A stretch of DNA of 64,000 nt from the NCBI GenBank assembly GCA_050287105.1, contig JBNKBG010000001.1:6094-70093 (forward strand), read 5' to 3'. Shown piece after piece: positions 35,645 through 44,249 of this stretch; positions within the stretch are counted from its first letter, which is position 1; every line of letters begins with the position of its first letter. The notes below the pieces were generated by a model, which was not told the origin of the DNA, ran no database searches, and saw only the letters and a list, made by a program, of their open reading frames with translations. This DNA is from JAPHTQ01 sp050287105 (GTDB lineage: Bacteria; Pseudomonadota; Gammaproteobacteria; Thiohalomonadales; Thiohalomonadaceae). The position numbers and the translations under genes are program-made.

Positions 35645-37561
35645 ATGCAGACGCAGAAGAATATATTGGTTTTACTCCTTGTTGCAGCCCTGTTTGGCTG
35701 CGCCGGCGGTCCTTCACGCAAAGTCTACTCCCCAGAGGAGAAACCGGCCGCCGCCGCCGAGGCGATGCAGAGCGGTGACTATCAACTGGCCGCCTCACTC
35801 TACAGCCAACTCGCCGCGAGCGTGCCACCTCCCAGAGGTTTTGAATACGGCTATCTCGCTGCCCAGGCGATGTTCCAGGCAGGCCTGTTGAATCAGGCAA
35901 GTGAACAGCTGCAACTGTTGCCAGAGAGAAATCTGTCGCTGGAACTGCGCATGAAGGCGCAACTGTTGCGCGCTGAGATCCCACTCAAGCGTGATCCGGA
36001 TCTGGCCCTCAGCATCCTGAGCACACCAGCGGTACCGGAAAATCTGCTCAAGGATGGCGCCACGCTCTTCTCCCAATATCACCAGCTACGCGGCCGAGCC
36101 TTTGCCCGAGTGGGTAACCATCTCGAAACCGCACGCGAGTACATCCTGCATGAGCTCTACCTCAGTGACGAGCAGCAGATCCAGAATGTGCAGATGGCGA
36201 TCTGGCAATCCCTCTCTCTGCTCACCCCCCAGGCACTACGCCAGCTAAGAGTGCAGCCGCCACCGGATGCCCTGAGTGGCTGGATGGAACTGGTGGAGAT
36301 CTCCAAGGACTACAACCTGACACCGCTCCAGGTGCAAAAACGGATCGCCACCTGGCGCTCGCGCTACAGAGGTCACCCTGCACGAGAGCCGGTACTGCAG
36401 ATGTTGATCGAACGCAGCCGCGAACTGGCGCAACGTCCCGGCAGCATCGGCCTGTTACTGCCGCTGAGTGGTCGCTTCAGTGCCGCCGGCAAGGCGATCC
36501 AGGAGGGACTATTTGCCGCCTACTATCAGGACCCGCAACACGAATCGATCACCCTGCATATCTACGACACCGGTGAAAACCCGGAGCAGGCGGAAGCGGC
36601 CTATGAGAAGGCGGTAGATGAAGGGGCGGAATTTATCATCGGCCCACTGGACAAAACTGCCACCGCACAACTTGCGGATCGCAGCAGCCTGCCGGTTCCC
36701 ACCATGGCGTTGAACTACGCCCAGCGCGCCAGCAGCGAACGCTTCTACCAGTTCAGCCTGGCTCCGGAGGATGAGGCACGTGAGGTTGCGGATCGCGCCT
36801 GGCAGGAGGGCCACACCCATGCCGCGTTGCTGTTGCCGCAAAGTAGTCTGGGCGACCGTCTTGCCGAGGCATTTAAGGCACGCTGGCTCCAGCTGGGCGG
36901 CAGCATAGGCAGCGAGAGCCGTTACGACGGGGTCAACAACGACTTCTCTATCCCGATTAAAAACCTGCTTAACATTAACGACAGTGAATTCCGCAAACGC
37001 CGTGTCAGTCAGCTGATTTCCGGCAAGGTCGAGTTCACGCCGCGTCGTCGTCAGGACATCGATTTTATCTTCCTTGCCGCCTTCCCGCGTCAGGCTCGTC
37101 TGATCCGGCCGCAGTTGAAGTTCTACCATGCCGCCGATCTGCCCATCCTCGCCACCTCACACCTATATCAGGGTGAAATCAACCGTAACGCAGACCGCGA
37201 CATGGATGACATCACCTTCTGCGATATGCCGTGGACTCTGGATGCACCGAGTTCGTTACAGGATTTCCGCCGCCAGAATGCCAAGGAGTTTGAAAAACAC
37301 CGTGGCGAATTGCAGCGGCTGGTAGCGCTGGGTGTCGATGCCTACCGCCTGGTACCGCTGTTGACCATGCTGGAGAGTCACCCCTTCGAACACTATCGTG
37401 GCGAGACCGGCAAGCTGTCGGTCAGCGAAAACGGGCGTATCGAACGCCAGCTATTGTGGGCCCAATTCACCCGCGGTATACCGCGACTCCAGGAAGAGCG
37501 TGTGGTGGAGATCAATGGAGAGTGGCAAAACAACACAGCAGGCGATCGGCCAGCACGCTGA
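35645..37561 (+). CDS. lpoA: Penicillin-binding protein activator LpoA (LppC family lipoprotein)
   Basis: A 638-residue outer-membrane lipoprotein. The signal peptide has lipobox LFGC ending at Cys19 of the form starting at ATG 35645. The N-terminal half (about 25-260) is helical and TPR-like. The C-terminal half, from SIGLLLPLSGRFSAAGKAIQEG on, is a type 1 periplasmic-binding-protein-like domain. In E. coli LpoA reaches through the murein to stimulate PBP1a transpeptidation. A longer frame from 35618 lacks a good signal peptide start. Its end overlaps yraN by 47 bp. Confidence 0.93.
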   Translation: MQTQKNILVLLLVAALFGCAGGPSRKVYSPEEKPAAAAEAMQSGDYQLAASLYSQLAASVPPPRGFEYGYLAAQAMFQAGLLNQASEQLQLLPERNLSLELRMKAQLLRAEIPLKRDPDLALSILSTPAVPENLLKDGATLFSQYHQLRGRAFARVGNHLETAREYILHELYLSDEQQIQNVQMAIWQSLSLLTPQALRQLRVQPPPDALSGWMELVEISKDYNLTPLQVQKRIATWRSRYRGHPAREPVLQMLIERSRELAQRPGSIGLLLPLSGRFSAAGKAIQEGLFAAYYQDPQHESITLHIYDTGENPEQAEAAYEKAVDEGAEFIIGPLDKTATAQLADRSSLPVPTMALNYAQRASSERFYQFSLAPEDEAREVADRAWQEGHTHAALLLPQSSLGDRLAEAFKARWLQLGGSIGSESRYDGVNNDFSIPIKNLLNINDSEFRKRRVSQLISGKVEFTPRRRQDIDFIFLAAFPRQARLIRPQLKFYHAADLPILATSHLYQGEINRNADRDMDDITFCDMPWTLDAPSSLQDFRRQNAKEFEKHRGELQRLVALGVDAYRLVPLLTMLESHPFEHYRGETGKLSVSENGRIERQLLWAQFTRGIPRLQEERVVEINGEWQNNTAGDRPAR

Positions 37562-37895
37562 GCAGCTTGCCGAGCAGTACCTGATACAACGGGGTCTACG
37601 CCTGGTTGAGCGTAACTACCGTTGCCGTGGCGGTGAGATCGATCTCATCATGACGGACGAGAGTGAAACCCTGGTGTTCGTTGAGGTACGCTACCGCAAA
37701 CACCTGGCGTTCGGTGGTGCCGCAGCAAGCGTGGATCAACGCAAACAGCAGCGTCTATTGCTCACAGCAAACCACTATCTGCAACGCAGCAGAGCCATGG
37801 ATCGGCGGTGTCGTTTCGATGTCGTGGCAATCTCCCCGGCCAGAGACGGTCAAAACCAGGTGCAGTGGATTAGTAATGCAATCGAATCGAGTTGA
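37515..37895 (+). CDS. yraN: YraN family protein (UPF0102, nuclease-like fold)
   Basis: A 126-residue protein of the UPF0102 family. The restriction-endonuclease-like core is visible: GQHAEQLAEQYLIQRGLRLVERNYRCRGGEIDLIM, with Glu and Asp of EIDLI, then FVEVRYRK, which would form a PD-(D/E)XK-like active site. Cellular function is not established. Start ATG 37515 matches the family length and lies inside the lpoA end. The gene order lpoA-yraN-diaA-dolP is the E. coli yraM-yraN-diaA-yraP order. Confidence 0.92.
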   Translation: MESGKTTQQAIGQHAEQLAEQYLIQRGLRLVERNYRCRGGEIDLIMTDESETLVFVEVRYRKHLAFGGAAASVDQRKQQRLLLTANHYLQRSRAMDRRCRFDVVAISPARDGQNQVQWISNAIESS

Positions 37896-37900
37896 ACAAC

Positions 37901-38494
37901 ATGCAAATTGAAGAACGAATCAAGCTCCACTTTGAAGCCAGCGCCAAGCTCAAGCTCGCGGCGATGGAGCAGCTGGCACCGGGTATCGCCAGCGCCGCCG
38001 ATCTTATCGCCCGCCAGTTACTGACCGAACACAAGGTATTGAGTTGCGGTAACGGTGGCTCCGCCGGTGACGCGCAGCACTTCTCCTCGGAGATGCTCAA
38101 CCGTTTCGAGCGCGAGCGTCCGGGACTGCCGGCGGTGGCGCTGTCGACCGATACCTCGACCCTCACCTCCATCGCCAATGACTACCACTACAACGAGATC
38201 TTCTCCAAACAGGTACGCGCATTGGGACAGGCGGGGGACATCCTGCTCGCCATCTCCACCAGCGGTAACTCGGCCAACGTGGCTCAGGCCATCGAAGCCG
38301 CCCACGACCGTGGTATGCAGGTGGTTGCCCTGACCGGCAAAGATGGTGGTGCCATGGCCCTTAAACTGGCTGAGGGCGACATCGAACTGCGCGTCCCCTC
38401 TGAATCGACCGCACGTATCCAGGAAGTTCATCTGCTAATCATTCACTGCCTCTGCGACCTCATCGACCTGCAACTGTTCGGCGAAGAGGCGTAA
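37901..38494 (+). CDS. SIS-domain protein, DiaA / phosphoheptose isomerase-like
   Basis: A 197-residue SIS-fold protein with VLSCGNGGSAGDAQHFSSEMLNRFE, STDTSTLTSIANDYHYNEIFSKQV, and ISTSGNSANVAQAIEAA, all shared by GmhA and DiaA. GmhA isomerises sedoheptulose-7-phosphate for lipopolysaccharide heptose; DiaA binds DnaA and promotes initiation. The neighbours (yraN before, BON lipoprotein after) match E. coli diaA, which favours the DiaA role, but the catalytic-looking Glu and His of GmhA cannot be excluded. ATG 37901 is chosen over TTG 37892. Confidence 0.9.
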   Translation: MQIEERIKLHFEASAKLKLAAMEQLAPGIASAADLIARQLLTEHKVLSCGNGGSAGDAQHFSSEMLNRFERERPGLPAVALSTDTSTLTSIANDYHYNEIFSKQVRALGQAGDILLAISTSGNSANVAQAIEAAHDRGMQVVALTGKDGGAMALKLAEGDIELRVPSESTARIQEVHLLIIHCLCDLIDLQLFGEEA

Positions 38495-38496
38495 CA

Positions 38497-39072
38497 GTGG
38501 TACTACGTCTTAGCGTCCTCCTCACCCTGCTCTCTCTGCTCTCCTCCTGTGCTGCACCGCTGGTGATCGCCGGAAGTGCGGCGGCGGGCGTGATGATCGC
38601 CAAAGACAACCGCAGCCCCGAGGTGATGCTCAATGACGAACGCATTGAACTCAGCGCCCAGGAGCGCATTACCGCCGATGCGGAGCTGCTCGCCAGCAGC
38701 CACATCAACATCACCAGCTATAACGGCGTGGTATTGATCACTGGGGAAGTACTGCTACCGATGTACAAGGCACAGGTCGAGAAGCTGGTACGGGAAGAGA
38801 ATGGTGTACGCGAAATACGTAATGAACTGCGCATCGCTCCGGCCAGCAGCACCGAGAGCCGCCGCAACGACACCCTGCTCACCTCCCGGGTGCTCTCGCG
38901 CCTGTTCGATGCCGAGAATATCGATTCGACCAACGTCAAGGTGGTCAGCGAAAATGCCACCGTCTACCTGATGGGCATGCTCAATCGAGCCGAGGCGGAG
39001 CGCGTGGTAGAGGTGGCGCGCCGCACCTCCGGCGTGGCACGCGTGGTCAAGGTCTTCGAATACACGGGATGA
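38497..39072 (+). CDS. dolP: Dual BON-domain outer-membrane lipoprotein (DolP/YraP-like)
   Basis: A 191-residue lipoprotein with signal peptide and lipobox LSSC (Cys18), starting at GTG 38497 two bases after the SIS gene stop. Two BON domains follow: about 52-112 (ITADAELLASSHINITSYNGVVLITGEV) and about 125-190 (LTSRVLSRLFDAENIDSTNVKV). In E. coli DolP binds anionic phospholipids at the division site and supports outer-membrane integrity. The end overlaps the next gene by four bases. Confidence 0.9.
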   Translation: MVLRLSVLLTLLSLLSSCAAPLVIAGSAAAGVMIAKDNRSPEVMLNDERIELSAQERITADAELLASSHINITSYNGVVLITGEVLLPMYKAQVEKLVREENGVREIRNELRIAPASSTESRRNDTLLTSRVLSRLFDAENIDSTNVKVVSENATVYLMGMLNRAEAERVVEVARRTSGVARVVKVFEYTG

Positions 39073-40484
39073 GCAGCAACGACTCCCGGCTCTCCCCGGC
39101 ATTTCTTGCCGCCCTGCAGCAGCACCTCCCGGCTGATACGATCTGCCTCGACCAGGCGGAGCGCTGGACCTACGGCTATGACAATAGCCGCCTGCACAGC
39201 CTGCCGGACGTGGTGGTCAAGGCAGAGAGCGAGGCGCAGATCGCCACCCTGCTGAAATTATGCAGCAAACACCGCATACCGGTAACCGCCCGCGGCAGTG
39301 GTACCGGCACCGCTGGCGCAGCGGTACCGCTACAACACGGCGTGCTCCTCTCCTGCGAAAACCTCAACCAGATCCTCAAGGTCGACCCGGACAACCGGGT
39401 GATCGTAGTTCAGCCGGGCGTCAGCAACGGTCAGGTCCAACAGGCCGCAGCCGCCCACGGTTTCTTCTGGCCACCGGACCCCACCAGCACCGAGATCTGC
39501 ACCATTGGCGGTAACCTCGCCTGCAACGCAGCAGGACCACGTGCAGTCAAGTACGGCACGCCACGGGAGAACACGCTGGGACTACGTGCCGTCACCATCG
39601 ATGGAGAGGTAGTGAAAACCGGCTGCTATACCACCAAGGGCGTGGTGGGCTACGACCTGACCCGGTTGTTGATCGGCGCTGAGGGCACCCTGGCGGTGAT
39701 CACCGAAGCGACCCTCAAGCTCACCCCGCTGCCCGCAAGCAAACGCACCCTGCGCGCCATCTACCGTGACATGGGCTGCGCCGCCCGCGCCGTCTCCCGC
39801 ATCATGGCCGGGGCCGTTACTCCCTGCACCCTGGAGTTCATGGACGGTCAGGCGCTGAACATGATCCGCGACTATAGCGACAACAACCTCCCCACGGAGG
39901 CGGGTGCACTTCTGATGATCGAGGTGGATGGCAGTGACGCCAGTGTGGAAGCCGATGCCCGTGCTGTGCAGGCCGCTGCCGAGGTGGAAGGCTGTCTCGG
40001 GGTCATACTCGCCAGCAGCAGGGAAGAGGTCGCCGCCCTGTGGACCCTGCGCAAGGCGCTCTCCCCTGCCCTGCGTAACGTGGCACCAAAGAAGATCAAC
40101 GAAGACGTGGTGGTGCCGGTATCGCGCATGCCGGAACTGCTCGACGGCATCGGCAGGCTGTCACAGCAGCACGCCATCACCATCGTCAACTTCGGCCATG
40201 CGGGTAACGGCAATATCCACGTCAACCTGCTGGTCAATCCGGACGACCCGGCGGAGATGGCTCGCGCCGAGGTTTGCCTGGCAGAACTGTTCGATCTGGT
40301 GTTGTCACTGGACGGCACCCTCTCAGGCGAACACGGCATCGGTGTGGTGAAACGGGAGTTTGTCGCCCGTGAGCTGGACCCGGTGGCGCTAAGGCTAATG
40401 CAACAGATCAAACAGCAGTTCGATCCCCACAACCTGCTCAATCCCGGTAAGGCTTTGCCTGATGCGGTGAAAGGTGAAAGGTGA
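39069..40484 (+). CDS. FAD-binding oxidase, GlcD / D-lactate dehydrogenase type
   Basis: A 471-residue flavoprotein of the FAD-linked oxidase C family. The N-terminal PCMH-type FAD domain shows VTARGSGTGTAGAAVPLQHGVLLS and PPDPTSTEICTIGGNLACNAAGPRAVKYG. The C-terminal domain has NFGHAGNGNIHVNLL and LSGEHGIGVVKREF, the metal/flavin-proximal motifs of glycolate and D-lactate dehydrogenases. It likely oxidises a 2-hydroxy acid and feeds electrons to quinone or cytochrome c. The glcE/glcF partners are not adjacent, which favours a single-subunit D-lactate dehydrogenase. The last codons run into a heptamer repeat. Confidence 0.85.
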   Translation: MSSNDSRLSPAFLAALQQHLPADTICLDQAERWTYGYDNSRLHSLPDVVVKAESEAQIATLLKLCSKHRIPVTARGSGTGTAGAAVPLQHGVLLSCENLNQILKVDPDNRVIVVQPGVSNGQVQQAAAAHGFFWPPDPTSTEICTIGGNLACNAAGPRAVKYGTPRENTLGLRAVTIDGEVVKTGCYTTKGVVGYDLTRLLIGAEGTLAVITEATLKLTPLPASKRTLRAIYRDMGCAARAVSRIMAGAVTPCTLEFMDGQALNMIRDYSDNNLPTEAGALLMIEVDGSDASVEADARAVQAAAEVEGCLGVILASSREEVAALWTLRKALSPALRNVAPKKINEDVVVPVSRMPELLDGIGRLSQQHAITIVNFGHAGNGNIHVNLLVNPDDPAEMARAEVCLAELFDLVLSLDGTLSGEHGIGVVKREFVARELDPVALRLMQQIKQQFDPHNLLNPGKALPDAVKGER

Positions 40485-40545
40485 AAGGTAATAATCTCTC
40501 TCGGCTTCGGTGCTGTTGAAAGCCTTTCCCTTTAACCTTTTACCT
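40466..40545. repeat. GGTGAAA heptamer array and its inverted counterpart
   Basis: Three tandem GGTGAAA units (40466-40486) form the last codons of the FAD oxidase gene, followed by GGTAATAA. About 45 bp on, CCCTTTAACCTTTTACC (40528-40544) is close to their reverse complement and contains the stop codon of the convergent macro-domain gene. The two blocks can fold back into a long imperfect hairpin serving both gene ends. Confidence 0.55.
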
Positions 40546-41029
40546 CCAAAAGCTCCCGATAGATCGCCGTGTCCTCGTCACCATGGGTGACGATGAGGAT
40601 ACGTTCAAATTGGGATTCGTATTCGCGCATCACCGAGAGGGCGATACGGGCGGCCTCCGGCTTGGGATAGCCGTAGACGCCAGTGCTGATGGCGGGAAAG
40701 GCGATGCTGCGAAGCTGCTGCCTCAGCGCCAGTTCCAGGGCATGGCGATAGCAGGCGGCAAGCTGTTCGGCCTCACCCCGCGTACCACCGTGCCAGACCG
40801 GGCCAACGGTGCTGATCACATGCTTTGCAGGGAGTTGAAAACCGGGACTGAGCCGGGCCTCGCCGGTCGGACAACCACGCAGGGTGGCGTTGAATTCCCG
40901 CAATTGCGGCCCTGCGGCCCGATGGATGGCGCCATCCACGCCGCCACCGCCCAACAGGCTGCTGTTGGCAGCGTTGACGATGGCATCGACTTCACATTGG
41001 GTGATATCACCCTGGATGAGTTCAAGCAT
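40532..41029 (-). CDS. Macro-domain protein, predicted O-acetyl-ADP-ribose deacetylase
   Basis: A 165-residue stand-alone macro domain of the YmdB/MacroD type. Visible motifs are IQGDITQCEVDAIVNAANSSLLGGGGVDGAIHRAAG at the N terminus, with the NAAN and GGGGVDGAIH loops that hold ADP-ribose, then STVGPVWHGG and AFPAISTGVYGYP. Members remove ADP-ribose from proteins or deacetylate O-acetyl-ADP-ribose. The ATG at 41029 has a GCGGAGG ribosome-binding site; a longer frame reaches 41173 inside the sspB coding region but has no family match. Confidence 0.92.
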   Translation of the reverse strand: MLELIQGDITQCEVDAIVNAANSSLLGGGGVDGAIHRAAGPQLREFNATLRGCPTGEARLSPGFQLPAKHVISTVGPVWHGGTRGEAEQLAACYRHALELALRQQLRSIAFPAISTGVYGYPKPEAARIALSVMREYESQFERILIVTHGDEDTAIYRELLEVKG

Positions 41030-41063
41030 ATCGCCTCCGCAGGTGGAGGAAGAAGGGAGCGCC

Positions 41064-41465
41064 CTATTTGACCACGCGCAGTTTGGGTCGTTTTTTGGCC
41101 TCACTGCGTGAACCTGTGCCCGACGGCGGCTCGTCGTTGTTGTCTTCCTCGGTGAAGACCATCCCCTTGCCATTTTCCCGGGCGTAGATCGCCAGCACCG
41201 ACATCACCGGTATGCTGATGTGCATCGGTGAGCCGCTGAAGCGGGCGTCCATCTCTACCAGCTCATTTCCCAGTTGCAGATTTTGCACCGCACTGGGATT
41301 GATGTTGAGGACGATCTTGCCGCCCTCAACAAACTGCCTCGGCACCACCACCTTCTCGTCCTCGGCGTTCACCAGAACGTAAGGGGTCATGCCGTTGTCG
41401 ACGATCCAGTCGTACAGGGCACGAATCAGGTAGGGACGGCTTGGCGTCATGACTGCTTCAGGCAT
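41064..41465 (-). CDS. sspB: Stringent starvation protein B (ClpXP adaptor SspB)
   Basis: A 133-residue adaptor that delivers ssrA-tagged proteins to ClpXP. The SspB core is clear: SRPYLIRALYDWIVDNGMTPYVLVNA, VLNINPSAVQNLQLGNELVEMDARFSG, and SVLAIYARENGKGMVF. A flexible acidic linker (TEEDNNDEPPSG) and a C-terminal ClpX-binding tail RPKLRVVK follow, both typical. Start ATG 41465 has AGAGG at suitable distance. It follows sspA by 34 bp, as usual. Confidence 0.95.
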   Translation of the reverse strand: MPEAVMTPSRPYLIRALYDWIVDNGMTPYVLVNAEDEKVVVPRQFVEGGKIVLNINPSAVQNLQLGNELVEMDARFSGSPMHISIPVMSVLAIYARENGKGMVFTEEDNNDEPPSGTGSRSEAKKRPKLRVVK

Positions 41466-41499
41466 AGTAGTGCCTCTGCTCCTCGCCGATGCAGGACAG

Positions 41500-42132
41500 T
41501 TAGTCGCGCATCTCGCGCTCAAGCATACTCAAACTGGCCTGGAACGATTCAAGGGCAAACATTCGATCCATATAGGCCAGCAGGGGTGCAGCCTGCTTGG
41601 GCAGGGAAATATTCATCGCGGGCAAACGCCACAACAGCGGTGCCATGGCGCAATCCACCAGGGAAAACTCGTCGCTGAGGAAGTAGGGCTTTTGCTCGAA
41701 GATAGGGCTAATCATCATCAGATTGTCCCGAATCTCTTTCTTCGCCTTAACGACCGCTTTGTCCTTGTCACTACCATTGGCCGCCACATTGTAGTGGCTG
41801 TAAAGATCCTGCTCGATACGGTGCAGCATCAGGCGGTTGGTAGCGCGGGAGACCGGGTCGACCGGCATCAGCGGCGGATGAGGAAAACGCTCATCCAGAT
41901 ATTCCATAATCACCTGTGAGTCGTAGAGCACCAGCTCACGATCCACCAGGGTCGGTACAGAGTTGTAGGGATTCAGATCGATCAGATCTTCCGGCAGTTT
42001 GCCGTAGTCGACCGGGACGATATCGACATTGATCCCCTTCTCAGCCAGGACGATGCGGACGCGGTGGCTATAAACGTCGGTATCGCCGGAAAACAGCGTC
42101 ATTACAGAGCGGCGGTTGGCAACCACACCCAT
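41500..42132 (-). CDS. sspA: Stringent starvation protein A (GST-fold RNA polymerase-associated)
   Basis: A 210-residue glutathione-S-transferase-fold protein that binds RNA polymerase and modulates transcription in starvation. The N terminus NRRSVMTLFSGDTDVYSHRVRIVLAEKG is nearly diagnostic, and the PHPPLMPVDP segment corresponds to the surface patch known to be needed in E. coli SspA. ATG 42132 with AGGAGA upstream is chosen over a longer frame to 42210. It lies downstream of petABC and is separated from it by a strong terminator. Confidence 0.95.
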   Translation of the reverse strand: MGVVANRRSVMTLFSGDTDVYSHRVRIVLAEKGINVDIVPVDYGKLPEDLIDLNPYNSVPTLVDRELVLYDSQVIMEYLDERFPHPPLMPVDPVSRATNRLMLHRIEQDLYSHYNVAANGSDKDKAVVKAKKEIRDNLMMISPIFEQKPYFLSDEFSLVDCAMAPLLWRLPAMNISLPKQAAPLLAYMDRMFALESFQASLSMLEREMRD

Positions 42133-42160
42133 CTTATTCTCCTGCATAGCAAGTTCCAAA

Positions 42161-42191
42161 TAACAAAGAAGGGGGGCACATGGCCCCCCTT
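42161..42191 (-). terminator. Rho-independent terminator of petABC
   Basis: A 9-bp perfect GC-rich stem (42169-42177 with 42183-42191) and a 5-base loop are followed on the minus strand by CTTTGTTATTTGG. It lies between petC and sspA, so sspAB should have a separate promoter or rely on read-through. On the plus strand the tail is CAAAAAT, so it is directional. Confidence 0.8.
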
Positions 42192-42276
42192 CAAAAATCC
42201 TGTCCGACAAAACTACTGTCGACTTCTGGCGTTGGCCGGACGGCTATATTACCACATCCGACACGCCTTCAGGATT

Positions 42277-43014
42277 TCAATGTACGTCTTTCCAGTATTC
42301 CTTCTTCAGGGCATAGGCAAAGACGAACAGAACAGCCAGGAACAGCAGTACCCAGATACCAATCTGTGTACGCTTGAGCTGCACCGGCTCGCCAACATAG
42401 ACCAGGAAAGCGGTCAGGTCGCGGGCGGCCTGATCGTACTCTTCCTTGTTCATGCTACCGGGCTGGACGATCTCAAAACCGGTGATATGGGTCGTTTCGT
42501 TACCCTCGGCATCGGTTGTGGTCTCGGTAACCGCCTTCTGCATCCCCTGCAGTTCCCACAGCACATGGGGCATGCCCACGTCCGGGAACATCAGGTTATT
42601 GACACCAAACGGACGCTTGGGGTCGATGTAGAAAGTGGTGAGGTAGTTGTAGATGTAATCCACACCCCGGGCACGGGCCATGACGCTCAGATCCGGCGGC
42701 GGGTTACCAAACCAGCGCTTGGCATCAGCCTTGGGCATAGCCACGTTCATGGTGGAACCGATCTTGTCCGAGGCCAGCATCAGGTTCTTCTTCACCTGCT
42801 CGTCGGTCAGACCCAGATCCTCACCCATGCGGCTATAGCGCTGGGATTCGGCTGAGTGACAGCTCAGGCAGTAGTTGACGAACAGCTTGGCCCCGTGACG
42901 CAGGGATTCCTTGTTGCTCAGGTCGATATTGGCTTTTTCCATGTGCGGACCCGCGCCGGAGGCCATCACGGCAACCGGGAGCGCGAGCAGCAGTGCAGTA
43001 ATCAGTTTCTTCAT
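42277..43014 (-). CDS. petC: Cytochrome c1, ubiquinol-cytochrome c reductase
   Basis: A 245-residue membrane-anchored cytochrome. A Sec signal peptide (residues 1-18, MKKLITALLLALPVAVMA) precedes the heme-binding CLSCH near 49-53. The axial Met is expected in the MFPDVGMPHVLWE region near 145, and a C-terminal transmembrane anchor lies near 218-238 (IGIWVLLFLAVLFVFAYALKK region). It passes electrons from the Rieske centre to soluble cytochrome c. Translationally coupled to petB by a four-base overlap. Confidence 0.96.
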   Translation of the reverse strand: MKKLITALLLALPVAVMASGAGPHMEKANIDLSNKESLRHGAKLFVNYCLSCHSAESQRYSRMGEDLGLTDEQVKKNLMLASDKIGSTMNVAMPKADAKRWFGNPPPDLSVMARARGVDYIYNYLTTFYIDPKRPFGVNNLMFPDVGMPHVLWELQGMQKAVTETTTDAEGNETTHITGFEIVQPGSMNKEEYDQAARDLTAFLVYVGEPVQLKRTQIGIWVLLFLAVLFVFAYALKKEYWKDVH

Positions 43015-44249
43015 TTTGTCACCCTCTCCGGTACCGGCTTGGTTTTTTCATACTTCGGAATAATCGCCAGGGCGATAAAGAAGACGAAGTAGTAGATCGT
43101 ACCGATCTGGGCCAGCAGCTTGTACAGGTCGGTGGTCGGCTGCATACCGAGGTAACCCAGCATGACGAAGTCCGCAACGAAGACAAACAGCAGCACCTTG
43201 AAGCAAAGACCACGGTAGCGGATGGATTTGACCTTCTGACGGTCAATCCACGGCAGGAAGAACAGAATCACTACCGCCGCACCCATCGCCATAACACCCG
43301 GGAAGGCGGAACCGGCCATGGACGGTACCGCACGCAGGATGGCGTAGAACGGGGTGAAGTACCAAACCGGCGCAATGTGTGGCGGGGTCTTCAGCGGGTT
43401 AGCTGCTTCGAAGTTCGGGTGTTCCAGGAAATACCCGCCCATCTCAGGAGCGAAGAAGACGATGGCAAAGAAGATCATCAGGAAGACCACCACGCCGACG
43501 ATATCTTTCACGGTGTAGTAGGGATGGAACGGGATACCATCCAGCGGGATGTGGGTCACCGGATCCTTGTTCTTCTTGATCTCAACGCCGTCGGGGTTGT
43601 TGGAGCCAACCTCGTGCAGGGCGATGATGTGTGCCACCACCAGACCCAGCAGTACCAGCGGTACCGCGATGACATGGAAGGCGAAGAAGCGGTTCAAAGT
43701 CGCGTCGGAGACCACGAAGTCACCACGAATCCACAGTGACAGGTCGTCGCCTACGAACGGTACGGCGCTGAACAGGTTAACGATAACCTGGGCACCCCAA
43801 TAGGACATCTGGCCCCAGGGCAGCAGGTAACCGAAGAATGCTTCTGCCATCAGTGCCAGATAGATCAGGCAACCGAAGATCCAGATCAGCTCGCGTGGCG
43901 CCTTGTAGGAGCCATACATCAGACCGCGGAACATGTGCAGGTAGACCACAGCGAAGAACGCCGAGGCACCGGTGGAGTGGGTGTAACGAATTACCCAGCC
44001 CCAGTTCACATCACGCATGATGTATTCCACAGAGGCGAAGGCCAGGGTGGCGTCCGGCTTGTAGCTCATGGTGAGGAAGATGCCGGTAACGATCTGGATA
44101 ACCAGTACCAGCAGTGCCAGGGAACCGAAGAAGTACCAGAAATTAAAGTTCTTCGGCGCATAGTATTCAGAGAGGTGTTCCTTCCACATCTTGGTCAGCG
44201 GGAAGCGGGCATCCACCCAGCCCAGCAGTTGGGTCAACATGCTGTTCAT
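43011..44249 (-). CDS. petB: Cytochrome b, ubiquinol-cytochrome c reductase
   Basis: A 412-residue integral-membrane cytochrome b holding two hemes and the quinone sites of complex III. Eight hydrophobic helices are evident. Signatures include NFWYFFGSLALLVLVIQIVTG, GWVIRYTHSTGASAFF, GYLLPWGQMSYWGAQVI, and the Qo-site PEW-equivalent APVWYFTPFYAILRAVP near 305. The single-gene, full-length form (b6 plus subunit IV fused) is that of proteobacterial bc1. Its start overlaps the petA stop by one base. Confidence 0.97.
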   Translation of the reverse strand: MNSMLTQLLGWVDARFPLTKMWKEHLSEYYAPKNFNFWYFFGSLALLVLVIQIVTGIFLTMSYKPDATLAFASVEYIMRDVNWGWVIRYTHSTGASAFFAVVYLHMFRGLMYGSYKAPRELIWIFGCLIYLALMAEAFFGYLLPWGQMSYWGAQVIVNLFSAVPFVGDDLSLWIRGDFVVSDATLNRFFAFHVIAVPLVLLGLVVAHIIALHEVGSNNPDGVEIKKNKDPVTHIPLDGIPFHPYYTVKDIVGVVVFLMIFFAIVFFAPEMGGYFLEHPNFEAANPLKTPPHIAPVWYFTPFYAILRAVPSMAGSAFPGVMAMGAAVVILFFLPWIDRQKVKSIRYRGLCFKVLLFVFVADFVMLGYLGMQPTTDLYKLLAQIGTIYYFVFFIALAIIPKYEKTKPVPERVTK

